Assembly (NCBI GenBank): GCA_001577215.1 | Contig: LSCC01000020.1 | Location: 1 to 17,621, forward strand | Direction of reading: 5' to 3' | DNA length: 17,621 bases | From: Fidelibacterota bacterium TCS52 | Lineage (GTDB): Bacteria > Fidelibacterota > Fidelibacteria > Fidelibacterales > Fidelibacteraceae | Program-made: the position numbers and the translations under genes | Shown here: positions 8,114 through 14,898 of the stretch, piece after piece | Layout: the number at the start of each line of letters is the position of its first letter | Position numbering within the stretch: the stretch's first letter is position 1 | The notes under the pieces: model-generated | What the model saw: only the letters and a program-made list of their open reading frames with translations | Databases searched by the model: none | What the model was told of the DNA's origin: nothing

Positions 8114-9352
8114 ATGAAAAAAGATAAAAAAAATAGAACAATTATCTGGTTGGCATTTCGCTATTTTCGTACTCGGAAAAAGGTTAAAATGGTTTCTATT
8201 ATTTCCATTATTACAATTCTTGGGGCATTCATCGGCACATTTGCAATATTGTCTTCATTGAGTGTGATGAATGGATTTAAAAAAACGATCGTTGATAGGG
8301 CAGTAAATATTGAGCCTAATATTAAAGTTTTTGTTAAAGATTATTCCGAAGAATTCCAAGAAGATTTACAAACAAAAATATCAGAATTAAAAAATGTCGA
8401 TGAAGTTTCTCCAGTTATAGAAAGAAAAATAATTATTTCCAATTCACAAGGGCAACAATTATCATTAGTAAAAGGGATTTCGCCAAATTCGTATAAAAAG
8501 ATAATTGAAATTGAATCTTATCTCTATAATGGTGATTTTTTAACTGATAACATTAAAACTACAAATTTTCCTGAAATTGCAATTGGAGCTCAAATTGCAA
8601 ATTACTTGAATATTGCTATTGGCGATACAGTTTCATTAATAAGTCCATTGGATATTAAAACATATTCTGCTCCAACAATGGAATGTATTGTAAATGATAT
8701 TTTTCAAGCAGATATTTTTGATTACGATTATCGTGCATTTATTCATATTGCAGATATGAAATATCTTTTAGATGACCCATTAAATCACTATTTTGAGATT
8801 GCCGGAGATAAAAAATTCAATGAAGAAAAAATTAAAAAGGAAATTGCAAAATTAGGAGTAAAAAGGGAATATGTTTCAACTTGGAAAGAGGATCATAAGG
8901 AAGTATTTTCCGCAATGCAGATAGAAAAAATAGGAACTTTTATTGTTTTGAATTTGATAATTGTTCTTTCCGGATTTAATTTAATTAGCTCGTTATTGAT
9001 GTTGTTATTAGAAAAACGATGGGAAATTGGAATATTGAAAAGTATTGGAATGAATGATAAAAATTCATTTAGATTATACTTTTATCTTGGTTGGCTCACC
9101 GGTGGAAGTGGTATGATCTTTGGTATGATTTTTTCGTTGATACTTTTACTTTTACAACAATATTTTCCATTTATTCAACTACCTGGAGGTGGCGATATTT
9201 ATATAATGAAATATTTACCTGTAGATGTACAATTCTTTGATGTTATCATTACATTTATTACATTGTCACTTGTAATTAGCTTTTCATCTTGGTATCCGGC
9301 ACAAAAAGCAAATAAGATCAAGCCATTAGAGGCAATCAGGAGTAAGCAATGA
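8114..9352 (+). CDS. LolC/LolE-type ABC transporter permease (second copy)
   Basis: Second permease of the same transporter, 412 aa, with the same layout: N-terminal span (about 25-50; SIITILGAFIGTFAIL then LSVMNGFKK), periplasmic domain (about 52-275), and three C-terminal spans (about 277-300, 318-343, 370-395). It ends in the signature SWYPAQKANKIKPLEAIRSKQ. It differs clearly from the first permease in the periplasmic part, so the two probably form a LolC-LolE-like heterodimer rather than being recent duplicates. The gap to the upstream permease is 5 nt, indicating translational coupling. It ends in TGA. An AGGAG lies within its last codons, placed to serve a tiny overlapping ORF at 9349. 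Confidence 0.88.
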   Translation: MKKDKKNRTIIWLAFRYFRTRKKVKMVSIISIITILGAFIGTFAILSSLSVMNGFKKTIVDRAVNIEPNIKVFVKDYSEEFQEDLQTKISELKNVDEVSPVIERKIIISNSQGQQLSLVKGISPNSYKKIIEIESYLYNGDFLTDNIKTTNFPEIAIGAQIANYLNIAIGDTVSLISPLDIKTYSAPTMECIVNDIFQADIFDYDYRAFIHIADMKYLLDDPLNHYFEIAGDKKFNEEKIKKEIAKLGVKREYVSTWKEDHKEVFSAMQIEKIGTFIVLNLIIVLSGFNLISSLLMLLLEKRWEIGILKSIGMNDKNSFRLYFYLGWLTGGSGMIFGMIFSLILLLLQQYFPFIQLPGGGDIYIMKYLPVDVQFFDVIITFITLSLVISFSSWYPAQKANKIKPLEAIRSKQ

Positions 9353-9355
9353 AAA

Positions 9356-9382
9356 AGGGTTTAGAGGTTTAAGAGATTAAGG
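9356..9382 (+). repeat. Three degenerate 9-nt direct repeats before lolD
   Basis: The gap between the second permease and lolD holds three consecutive 9-mers: AGGGTTTAG, AGGTTTAAG and AGATTAAGG. They are purine-rich, unlike the surrounding A/T-only gaps. The same stretch overlaps a 7-codon ORF (9349-9372, MKKGLEV) whose ATG overlaps the TGA of the permease gene. The function is unknown; it may be a remnant of a short interspersed repeat. Confidence 0.5.
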
Positions 9383-9405
9383 GATAATAAAATAGGAATT
9401 AATAA

Positions 9406-10074
9406 ATGAAACTTTTAAAAATAGAAAAAGTAAACAAAAATTATGCATCTGGAGAAAAAACATTACATGTATTAAAAAACATTGATTTTTGTTTAAATAA
9501 AGGCGATTTTATTTCATTAATGGGGCCCTCAGGTTCGGGAAAATCGACACTTTTGAATATTATGGGAACTATGGATTTTCCAAGCAGTGGTTCAATTCAT
9601 CTATTGAATACTAATTTAACAAAATTAAATGAGAATGAGTTATCTGAATATCGTTTAAAGCATTTTGGATTTATTTATCAGTTTCATTATTTGTTACCGG
9701 AATTTACAATTTTAGAAAATGTGGCAATCCCTGCAATGCTTCTTGGAAAAACAAAAAAGGAATCATTTAAACTCGCAGAAGAATTAATGGAATTTCTAAA
9801 CATATCACAAAGAGGACATCATTATCCATCTGAAATATCCGGTGGTGAAAAGCAAAGAGCTGCAATTGGAAGAGCATTAATTAATAAACCGGATATTTTA
9901 CTTGCAGACGAACCAACGGGAAATCTGGATCATGAAACAGGACAGAGGGTATTAAAATTATTTCGAAAAATACATAATGATTTTGGTCAAACTTTATTTA
10001 TTGTTACTCACGATGAGGAAGTTAGTAAAATTGCGTTGAAGAGATTAAATTTGATAGAAGGGAAATTAAGCTGA
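9406..10074 (+). CDS. lolD: LolD-type ABC transporter ATP-binding protein
   Basis: Cytoplasmic ATPase that powers lipoprotein release with the two upstream permeases. All ABC motifs are present: Walker A GPSGSGKSTLLN (about 41-52), Q-loop YQFHYLLPEFT (about 90-100), signature SGGEKQRAAIGRAL (about 145-158), Walker B PDILLADEPTGNLD (about 163-176), and the switch histidine in IVTHDEE (about 199-205). Length of 222 aa matches LolD/MacB-group ATPases without an extra domain. AGGA precedes the ATG by about 9 nt. The order permease-permease-ATPase, with 5 and 53 nt gaps, differs from the enteric lolC-lolD-lolE order. The MacB/FtsE group is close in sequence; the two LolC/E-type permeases decide the assignment. 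Ends in TGA. Confidence 0.9.
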   Translation: MKLLKIEKVNKNYASGEKTLHVLKNIDFCLNKGDFISLMGPSGSGKSTLLNIMGTMDFPSSGSIHLLNTNLTKLNENELSEYRLKHFGFIYQFHYLLPEFTILENVAIPAMLLGKTKKESFKLAEELMEFLNISQRGHHYPSEISGGEKQRAAIGRALINKPDILLADEPTGNLDHETGQRVLKLFRKIHNDFGQTLFIVTHDEEVSKIALKRLNLIEGKLS

Positions 10075-10121
10075 GAATTGACCATAGTGGCAAAATAAAT
10101 CACTCTAAACTTTGTGGAAAC

Positions 10122-10137
10122 ATTAATAATTATTAAT
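10122..10137. repeat. 16-nt perfect palindrome upstream of the barrel gene
   Basis: ATTAATAA followed by its exact reverse complement forms a two-fold symmetric site 37 nt before the start of the outer-membrane protein gene. It could be an operator. It is also A/T-only, so chance is a real possibility. A TTTG (10111-10114) and a TTAATTTG (10133-10140) beside it loosely resemble the -33/-7 promoter elements known in Bacteroidota, with one mismatch. Confidence 0.3.
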
Positions 10138-10174
10138 TTGGGAACAATATATTATTTTAATAAATTAACTTAAT

Positions 10175-11233
10175 ATGAAAAGAATAAAAAATAAGAAAAT
10201 AGTCAAAATAGCAATTTCATTTGTAATCCTAATTACAATAATGAGCAAGCCAATTTTTGCTGTTGAATACAAAAGTTACGGAAATGAAATGGAAGAATTG
10301 ATCAACGGACCTGGTGGAGAATTATATTATGGTGTTTTTGGATTACTTCATAATGGAAGTGAAAATGTAAATTGGAATCCGCTGAAAATGGAAAATGAAA
10401 GCGGTAATAATTTTTATTTATATCATTCAATTTGGTTTGACAATAATTTGACAGCAAGTTCTATGGCAAATACATTCAAATTATCTAAAGATAAAAATTT
10501 AGGAGTAATGGTTTCGCGAATTGCAGTTGAAAGTGTGCCCGATTCAAGAGACGCATTAATGGATTTTGGTAAAGATGGAATTCCGGGGACGAATGATACG
10601 GGCGAAGGAAATAGTGAATTTGATTCTGGAGAGAGAATAAATTATAATAATGTTACATTTAAAAGTTTAAGTAATTATATCGTAAATGTTGCTATGCCTT
10701 TTAGAAAAATTCTGTCGTATGAAACCGGAATTACAATGAATTTTTATTATTCAAATTTAATGGCAGAAAATGGAATTGGTATTTCATTTGATTTTTTTAT
10801 TTACAAAGAGGGCAAATATCTAAATTCATTATATAAGGTGGAAAATTTACCTTCTGCAACAACAGTTTATACAAATGGAGAAGTGGAATTATATCCACCA
10901 GCAATTACTGGTAATTGGATTTACCCAATTCATCTAAAGAATTTTAATATAAATTCGGGTGTTTCAACGGTATTTATCATTTCAGAAAATAGAGAATATG
11001 GAATAAATTTAAGCGAAATTGGTAATATTGAAATAATTCCTTCAATTCAGATTGGTTATAAACAGCTTTTCAATTTGGGATTTGGTTACAGGGAATATTG
11101 TGGTGCTATGGTTGGAGTGGAAATAAATTTTAAATCATTAAATTTACAATATACATTGAAAAATTCTGACTTGGGATTAAGCCATTTAATAGCAGTTAAA
11201 TTTTCATTATTGAGTTTATTAAAAGATAGTTAA
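10175..11233 (+). CDS. PorV-like outer-membrane beta-barrel protein
   Basis: Secreted protein of 352 aa, most likely an outer-membrane barrel of the PorV/PorQ (UPF0164-like) type. A classical signal peptide is visible: basic start MKRIKNKK, hydrophobic core, probable cleavage after KPIFA (29). The mature N-terminus has the NWNPLKM motif seen where such proteins carry W-N-P-A-G-L. The rest alternates short amphipathic strands and ends with SDLGLSHLIAVKF, a typical last-strand pattern. An acidic loop at about 130-153 (DFGKDGIPGTND, then GEGN and DSGE) resembles a calcium-binding EF-hand/thrombospondin-3 loop. No SD is visible before the ATG. It lies 100 nt after lolD; cotranscription is possible but unproven. 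Proteins of this type can serve as secretion shuttles or fatty-acid-porin-like channels; the actual substrate cannot be told. Confidence 0.6.
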   Translation: MKRIKNKKIVKIAISFVILITIMSKPIFAVEYKSYGNEMEELINGPGGELYYGVFGLLHNGSENVNWNPLKMENESGNNFYLYHSIWFDNNLTASSMANTFKLSKDKNLGVMVSRIAVESVPDSRDALMDFGKDGIPGTNDTGEGNSEFDSGERINYNNVTFKSLSNYIVNVAMPFRKILSYETGITMNFYYSNLMAENGIGISFDFFIYKEGKYLNSLYKVENLPSATTVYTNGEVELYPPAITGNWIYPIHLKNFNINSGVSTVFIISENREYGINLSEIGNIEIIPSIQIGYKQLFNLGFGYREYCGAMVGVEINFKSLNLQYTLKNSDLGLSHLIAVKFSLLSLLKDS

Positions 11234-11292
11234 AGAAACTCTAAAAATACAAAATAAACAAGATGGTCAGTGATTTTTTTAATTATTTTAAC

Positions 11293-12105
11293 TTATTCTG
11301 CTGAAATATTATCTAATAATTCAGGATTAGACAGGTATTTTGTAAGTGCTTTTGCTATTTTCCCACCCTGTCCACCATCTATGAGTCGATGATCTAATGT
11401 TGCAGATAAAGGCAAAATATTGCGAACGACGATTTTTCCATTTCTTACAATGGGTTTTGGTTCAATTTTACCAATAATAAGCACGATTGGAATATTTGAA
11501 GCAGGAAATAATGCTCCAAAGCCAAATTGTAGCCCATGTGTACCAATATTTGAGATCATAGCACTGCCAAATGAATGTGGTGAAACGTTCAAAAATTTTA
11601 TACTTAATCCCAAATTTACGGTAATAAATTTGATTAAAACAAAAAACATTCTTCTAAAAGGCCAAGGAATTCTTGAAAGTAGATTTTTATTCTTGACAGC
11701 ACCTTTATCTTTTTTCTTCCTAGATTTTTCTACTCTTTCAGTCATTTCGTTAGATATATCGGTTACAGTTTTGTTTTCCATTTTACGGATTACAAATCCG
11801 CCCATCTCTTTGCCTTCATTTAAATTTACAGAAATAAAAATACTGACGTCATTGCGTGGGAAAATATTTCCTCGTTTAATGTAACAATTAACTTCCGGCA
11901 CATCTATTTCTAACGCCTTACCAAGTGCAGAAGCAATTACTTGAGTTACGGTTAATTTTATACCTTGATTTTTTTTCTTTTTAATAAATGCAAGCGCGTT
12001 ATCAAAATCAATTTCAAAAGTCCCATAAGTTTTGGAATCATTTGGTTGTTTATAAATTGCTACTGCTGTTTTACGCCAAGGTGTTTCTACATCTACTTTT
12101 TTCAT
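11293..12105 (-). CDS. Stand-alone 2-oxoacid dehydrogenase E2 catalytic domain
   Basis: Acyltransferase of the chloramphenicol acetyltransferase fold, as in the catalytic core of pyruvate or branched-chain 2-oxoacid dehydrogenase E2. The active-site motif LDHRLIDGG is intact (His239, Asp243), preceded by the core motif SFGSAMISNIGTHG (about 178-191). The 270-aa protein consists only of this domain: there is no lipoyl domain, no E1/E3-binding domain and no Ala/Pro linker. A basic, hydrophobic stretch at about 143-171 (RIPWPFRRMFFV onward) is unlike classical E2 and might contact a membrane. Start choice: an ATG at 12117 would place the SD inside the gene. The sequence ATGGAGGGAAACATG shows GGAGGG at good spacing before the second ATG (12105). 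No E1, E3 or lipoate gene is nearby. The acyl donor and acceptor are unknown. Confidence 0.8.
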   Translation of the reverse strand: MKKVDVETPWRKTAVAIYKQPNDSKTYGTFEIDFDNALAFIKKKKNQGIKLTVTQVIASALGKALEIDVPEVNCYIKRGNIFPRNDVSIFISVNLNEGKEMGGFVIRKMENKTVTDISNEMTERVEKSRKKKDKGAVKNKNLLSRIPWPFRRMFFVLIKFITVNLGLSIKFLNVSPHSFGSAMISNIGTHGLQFGFGALFPASNIPIVLIIGKIEPKPIVRNGKIVVRNILPLSATLDHRLIDGGQGGKIAKALTKYLSNPELLDNISAE

Positions 12106-12146
12106 GTTTCCCTCCATATTAATTTAGTTAAATTTAAGCAATTATT

Positions 12147-12152
12147 TATAAT
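12147..12152 (+). promoter_or_regulatory. Possible -10 element for the YghO-like/GltS unit
   Basis: A perfect TATAAT lies between the divergent E2-type and YghO-like genes, with only a weak TTAGTT at 12124-12129 as -35 (17-nt spacer). Transcription from here would include the strong SD at 12209-12216. Low confidence because the region is nearly all A/T. Confidence 0.25.
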
Positions 12153-12208
12153 GTTACAATAAATAAATATTTCTTGGTATTTTTAAAATTATGTTGTAAA
12201 CTTTAACG

Positions 12209-12270
12209 AAAGGAGGGAATTGGGAACTATTAAAATTTTAATTATATATTCATTTTATTATTTTAAATAA
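12209..12270 (+). promoter_or_regulatory. Strong SD with a 16-codon leader ORF
   Basis: AAAGGAGGG (12209-12217) is among the best ribosome-binding sequences in the window, yet no annotated gene begins at it. A TTG at 12220, very close to it, opens a 16-residue frame (MGTIKILIIYSFYYFK) ending in TAA at 12270. This is 15 nt before the YghO-like gene, which itself has no SD. It could be a leader peptide coupling translation, or the SD may be fortuitous. Confidence 0.3.
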
Positions 12271-12284
12271 ATTATGGTAACAAT

Positions 12285-13409
12285 TTGAATATAAAAATAA
12301 AAGAAGTTACTACAAATAGAGATTTAAGAAATTTTATTAAATTTCCTTTTAAATTATACAAAAATAATAAATTTTGGGTTCCTCCGATAATTTCAGAAGA
12401 AATGAAAGTTTTACAAAAGGATAAAAATCCATTTTTTGAAGTTGGTGAAGCAAAATATTTTTTAGCTTATAAAAATAAGAAGATAGTTGGAAGAATAGCT
12501 GGAATAATTTCTGATCCATATATAGAGAAACTCGGGAAAAAATATGGTAGATTTGGTTGGATAGATTTTATTGATGATTTTGAAGTATCTAAAAAACTAT
12601 TATTTGAAATTGAAAAGTGGATGAAAAGCAAAGGAATGATTGCCTTACAAGGACCGCTTGGATTTACAAATTTTGATTCGCAAGGAATGCTAGTAGAAGG
12701 ATTTAAAGAAATTGACACTGTAGCCGGAATATATAATTTCTCTTACTATCCAAAATATCTAGAATTATGTAATTATAAAAAAGATGTTGACTGGATTGAA
12801 TTTATTATAAAAAAACCTAGTAAAATTCCAGAGAAAATATTAAAAATTGCAAATTATGTCGAAAAAAAATATGGTTATAAAAAATTGGAAATCAAAAATA
12901 AAAAAGTGATGAAGTATTACGGACAAGAATTATTTAAATTAATTGAAATGACTTATAAAGATAATTTTGGAGTAATGAAATATACAAGCAAACAAGTAGA
13001 TATGTATATTGAAAAGTTTATATCATTTATAAAAATGAATTATATTGCAATAATTATAGATAAACATGAAAAAATTGTAGCATTTGGAATAACTATGCCA
13101 TTTTTATCAAAAGCATTTCAAAAAGCTAAAGGACATTTTTTCCCATTTGGTATTTTTCACATTATTAAAGCGATGAAGAAAAATGATAAAGTTGAATTTT
13201 TACTTGTTGGAGTTGATCCTAAGTTACAAGGAAATGGAATAAATTCAATAATTTTTAAAGAATTAATGACAATATTTTTTAAAAATAATATTCTCTATGG
13301 TGAAACCAATGCAGAGTTAGAATCAAACAATAAAATTCAAAATCAATGGAAATTATTTGAAAAAAGACAGCATAAAAGACGAAGATGTTATATAAAAAAA
13401 TTAGCATAA
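12285..13409 (+). CDS. YghO-like GNAT-superfamily protein
   Basis: Soluble protein of 374 aa resembling the YghO-type group of acyltransferase-fold proteins common in Bacteroidota and relatives. Visible landmarks are the N-terminal block FIKFPFKLYKNNKFWVPP (18-35), KNPFFEVGEAKYFLAY (about 47-62), KIVGRIAG (about 66-73), and a middle block LQGPLGFTNFDSQGMLVEGF (about 124-143). The C-terminal GNAT-like segment has VEFLLVGVDPKLQGNGINS (about 304-322), which corresponds to the acetyl-CoA pyrophosphate-binding motif A (Q-x-x-G-x-G/A: here LQGNGIN). No substrate is known for this group. The start is TTG at 12285, fixed by the conserved N-terminal block; no SD precedes it. It is followed 19 nt later by the first GltS-like gene, so the three genes probably form one unit. 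Confidence 0.7.
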   Translation: MNIKIKEVTTNRDLRNFIKFPFKLYKNNKFWVPPIISEEMKVLQKDKNPFFEVGEAKYFLAYKNKKIVGRIAGIISDPYIEKLGKKYGRFGWIDFIDDFEVSKKLLFEIEKWMKSKGMIALQGPLGFTNFDSQGMLVEGFKEIDTVAGIYNFSYYPKYLELCNYKKDVDWIEFIIKKPSKIPEKILKIANYVEKKYGYKKLEIKNKKVMKYYGQELFKLIEMTYKDNFGVMKYTSKQVDMYIEKFISFIKMNYIAIIIDKHEKIVAFGITMPFLSKAFQKAKGHFFPFGIFHIIKAMKKNDKVEFLLVGVDPKLQGNGINSIIFKELMTIFFKNNILYGETNAELESNNKIQNQWKLFEKRQHKRRRCYIKKLA

Positions 13410-13417
13410 AATTTAAT

Positions 13418-13449
13418 CAGGAGGAAATATGAGTCCATGGGATCTAAGT
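13418..13449 (+). repeat. 32-nt initiation-region repeat, copy 1
   Basis: Contains the strong SD AGGAGG, the ATG and the first seven codons of the first GltS-like gene. It is identical base for base to 14867-14898 at the next gene, although the two genes have diverged to about 78% protein identity. It marks the duplication unit and includes codon positions with no synonymous change. Confidence 0.85.
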
Positions 13450-14859
13450 GTAAATTTAAAAGATGCGGTGCTTGATTTCACATTTTTAAGCATGTTTTTA
13501 GTAATTGGAACTGCTTTGAGAAGATATGTTCCATTTTTTAGAAAATATCTAATTCCTAATAATATATTGGGTGGTTTTTTTGCATTGATCCTCGGACCAC
13601 AATTACTTGGGGCATTAGTTAGAACATTAGGATATACTCAAAAAGCATATATACCACTTAATGGAGATCGGCTTGGTATTTATGTTTATCATTTGTTAGC
13701 TTTGACATTTATTGCAATGGGACTGAGAAAGGAGAAAACTAAGTGGGGAAAAGGACCGCTAAGTAAAAGTATTACTTCAATTATGACTTATTTAGTTCAA
13801 GCAAGTATTGGTTTATTAGTTGCCTTTACTTTAATTTATACTATCAAACCTGATCTTTTTCCCGGTATCGGAATGTTAGTTCCTATGGGATTTGGAATGG
13901 GACCCGGATTAGCATATTCAATTGGTCATAATTGGGAAAAATTTGGTTTTGAAGGTGGTGGATTAGTTGGATTAACATTTGCCGCTATTGGATATCTAAT
14001 TGCCTTTTTTGTTGGAATTGGATTGATCAATTATGGAATTAAAAATAGAAAAACAAAATTAATAACCGGTATGGATCAAATTACAACTGATTTAAGAATG
14101 GGAGTTTTAAAAACAACAGAAAAACCTATTGCAGGAAGGCTTCCTCTTGCTACAGAAGCAATTGAATCATTGGCATTTCAATCTGGACTGATAGGAACGA
14201 TTTATTTAGCAACTTATGGAATTGTAAAATTTTTAGCAGGATTACTTGTCAATGCTGGATTGACTGATTTTGCTTCTACTTTATGGTCATTTCATTTCAT
14301 AATTGCTATTATTTTATCATTGAGTATAAGGAAAATTTTGGATGTTACAAAAAGAAGTTATGTGATTGACACCGGATTAATGAACAGAATAACTGGTGTA
14401 GCAATTGATTACCTTGTTGTAGCTTCAATAGCTGCAATTTCTATTACAATTGTAGCAAAATATTGGATGTCAATATTATTTATGTCGGTTCTTGGAGGTG
14501 CTGCTACAACTGGATTAATTTATTGGGCAGCTTACAGAGCATTTGATGATTATCCATTTGAAAGATTTGTTGGTATATTCGGAGAAATGACAGGCACGAT
14601 CAATTCTGCGTTAGTTCTTTATAGAGTTATGGATCCTCAATTTAAGACAAATATAGCTGAAGATGCAATATATGGAAGTGGAATATCAATTTTTATTGGA
14701 TTGCCATTATTAATGATGATGAATTTTCCAATGATGTTTTGGAATAATCAACTTTATGGCTATTGGTACACAATTGGCTTATTTATTTTATATGCTATTG
14801 TATTATTATTAGTTTGGAGATTAATTGGTTTCATGAAATTTCGCAAAGTATTGAAATAA
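13429..14859 (+). CDS. GltS-like sodium:carboxylate symporter, tandem copy 1
   Basis: Inner-membrane secondary transporter of 476 aa with about 11-12 hydrophobic segments, resembling the sodium:glutamate symporter (GltS/ESS) family. Evidence: KYLIPNNILGGFFAL (40-54) corresponds to the E. coli GltS segment KYTIPEPVAGGLL. A glycine-rich first re-entrant region, GFGMGPGLAYSIGHNWEKFG (154-173), matches in position the GGHGTGAAW region. A second glycine/threonine-rich segment, FVGIFGEMTGTINSALV (380-396), lies in the C-terminal half, consistent with inverted repeats. A charged cytoplasmic loop lies at about 204-240. It is longer than E. coli GltS (about 400 aa). The substrate is inferred only at family level; glutamate is plausible but not shown. 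Strong SD AGGAGG. The YghO-like gene ends 19 nt upstream and a second copy begins 18 nt downstream. Confidence 0.72.
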   Translation: MSPWDLSVNLKDAVLDFTFLSMFLVIGTALRRYVPFFRKYLIPNNILGGFFALILGPQLLGALVRTLGYTQKAYIPLNGDRLGIYVYHLLALTFIAMGLRKEKTKWGKGPLSKSITSIMTYLVQASIGLLVAFTLIYTIKPDLFPGIGMLVPMGFGMGPGLAYSIGHNWEKFGFEGGGLVGLTFAAIGYLIAFFVGIGLINYGIKNRKTKLITGMDQITTDLRMGVLKTTEKPIAGRLPLATEAIESLAFQSGLIGTIYLATYGIVKFLAGLLVNAGLTDFASTLWSFHFIIAIILSLSIRKILDVTKRSYVIDTGLMNRITGVAIDYLVVASIAAISITIVAKYWMSILFMSVLGGAATTGLIYWAAYRAFDDYPFERFVGIFGEMTGTINSALVLYRVMDPQFKTNIAEDAIYGSGISIFIGLPLLMMMNFPMMFWNNQLYGYWYTIGLFILYAIVLLLVWRLIGFMKFRKVLK

Positions 14860-14866
14860 ATTATAA

Positions 14867-14898
14867 CAGGAGGAAATATGAGTCCATGGGATCTAAGT
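14867..14898 (+). repeat. 32-nt initiation-region repeat, copy 2
   Basis: Second identical copy of the SD-plus-start region (see 13418-13449), here at the second GltS-like gene. Identity ends immediately on both sides: the preceding base differs, and the next base is G in copy 1 and A in copy 2. Confidence 0.85.

Noticed and set aside
11420..11884. 154-codon plus-strand frame opposite the E2-type gene
   Set aside because: It is antisense to a gene with an intact catalytic motif and shows no SD or recognisable domain.
12106..12117. Longer start of the E2-type acyltransferase at 12117
   Set aside because: That ATG overlaps the GGAGGG that serves the second ATG, and it has no SD of its own; the shorter start is better supported.
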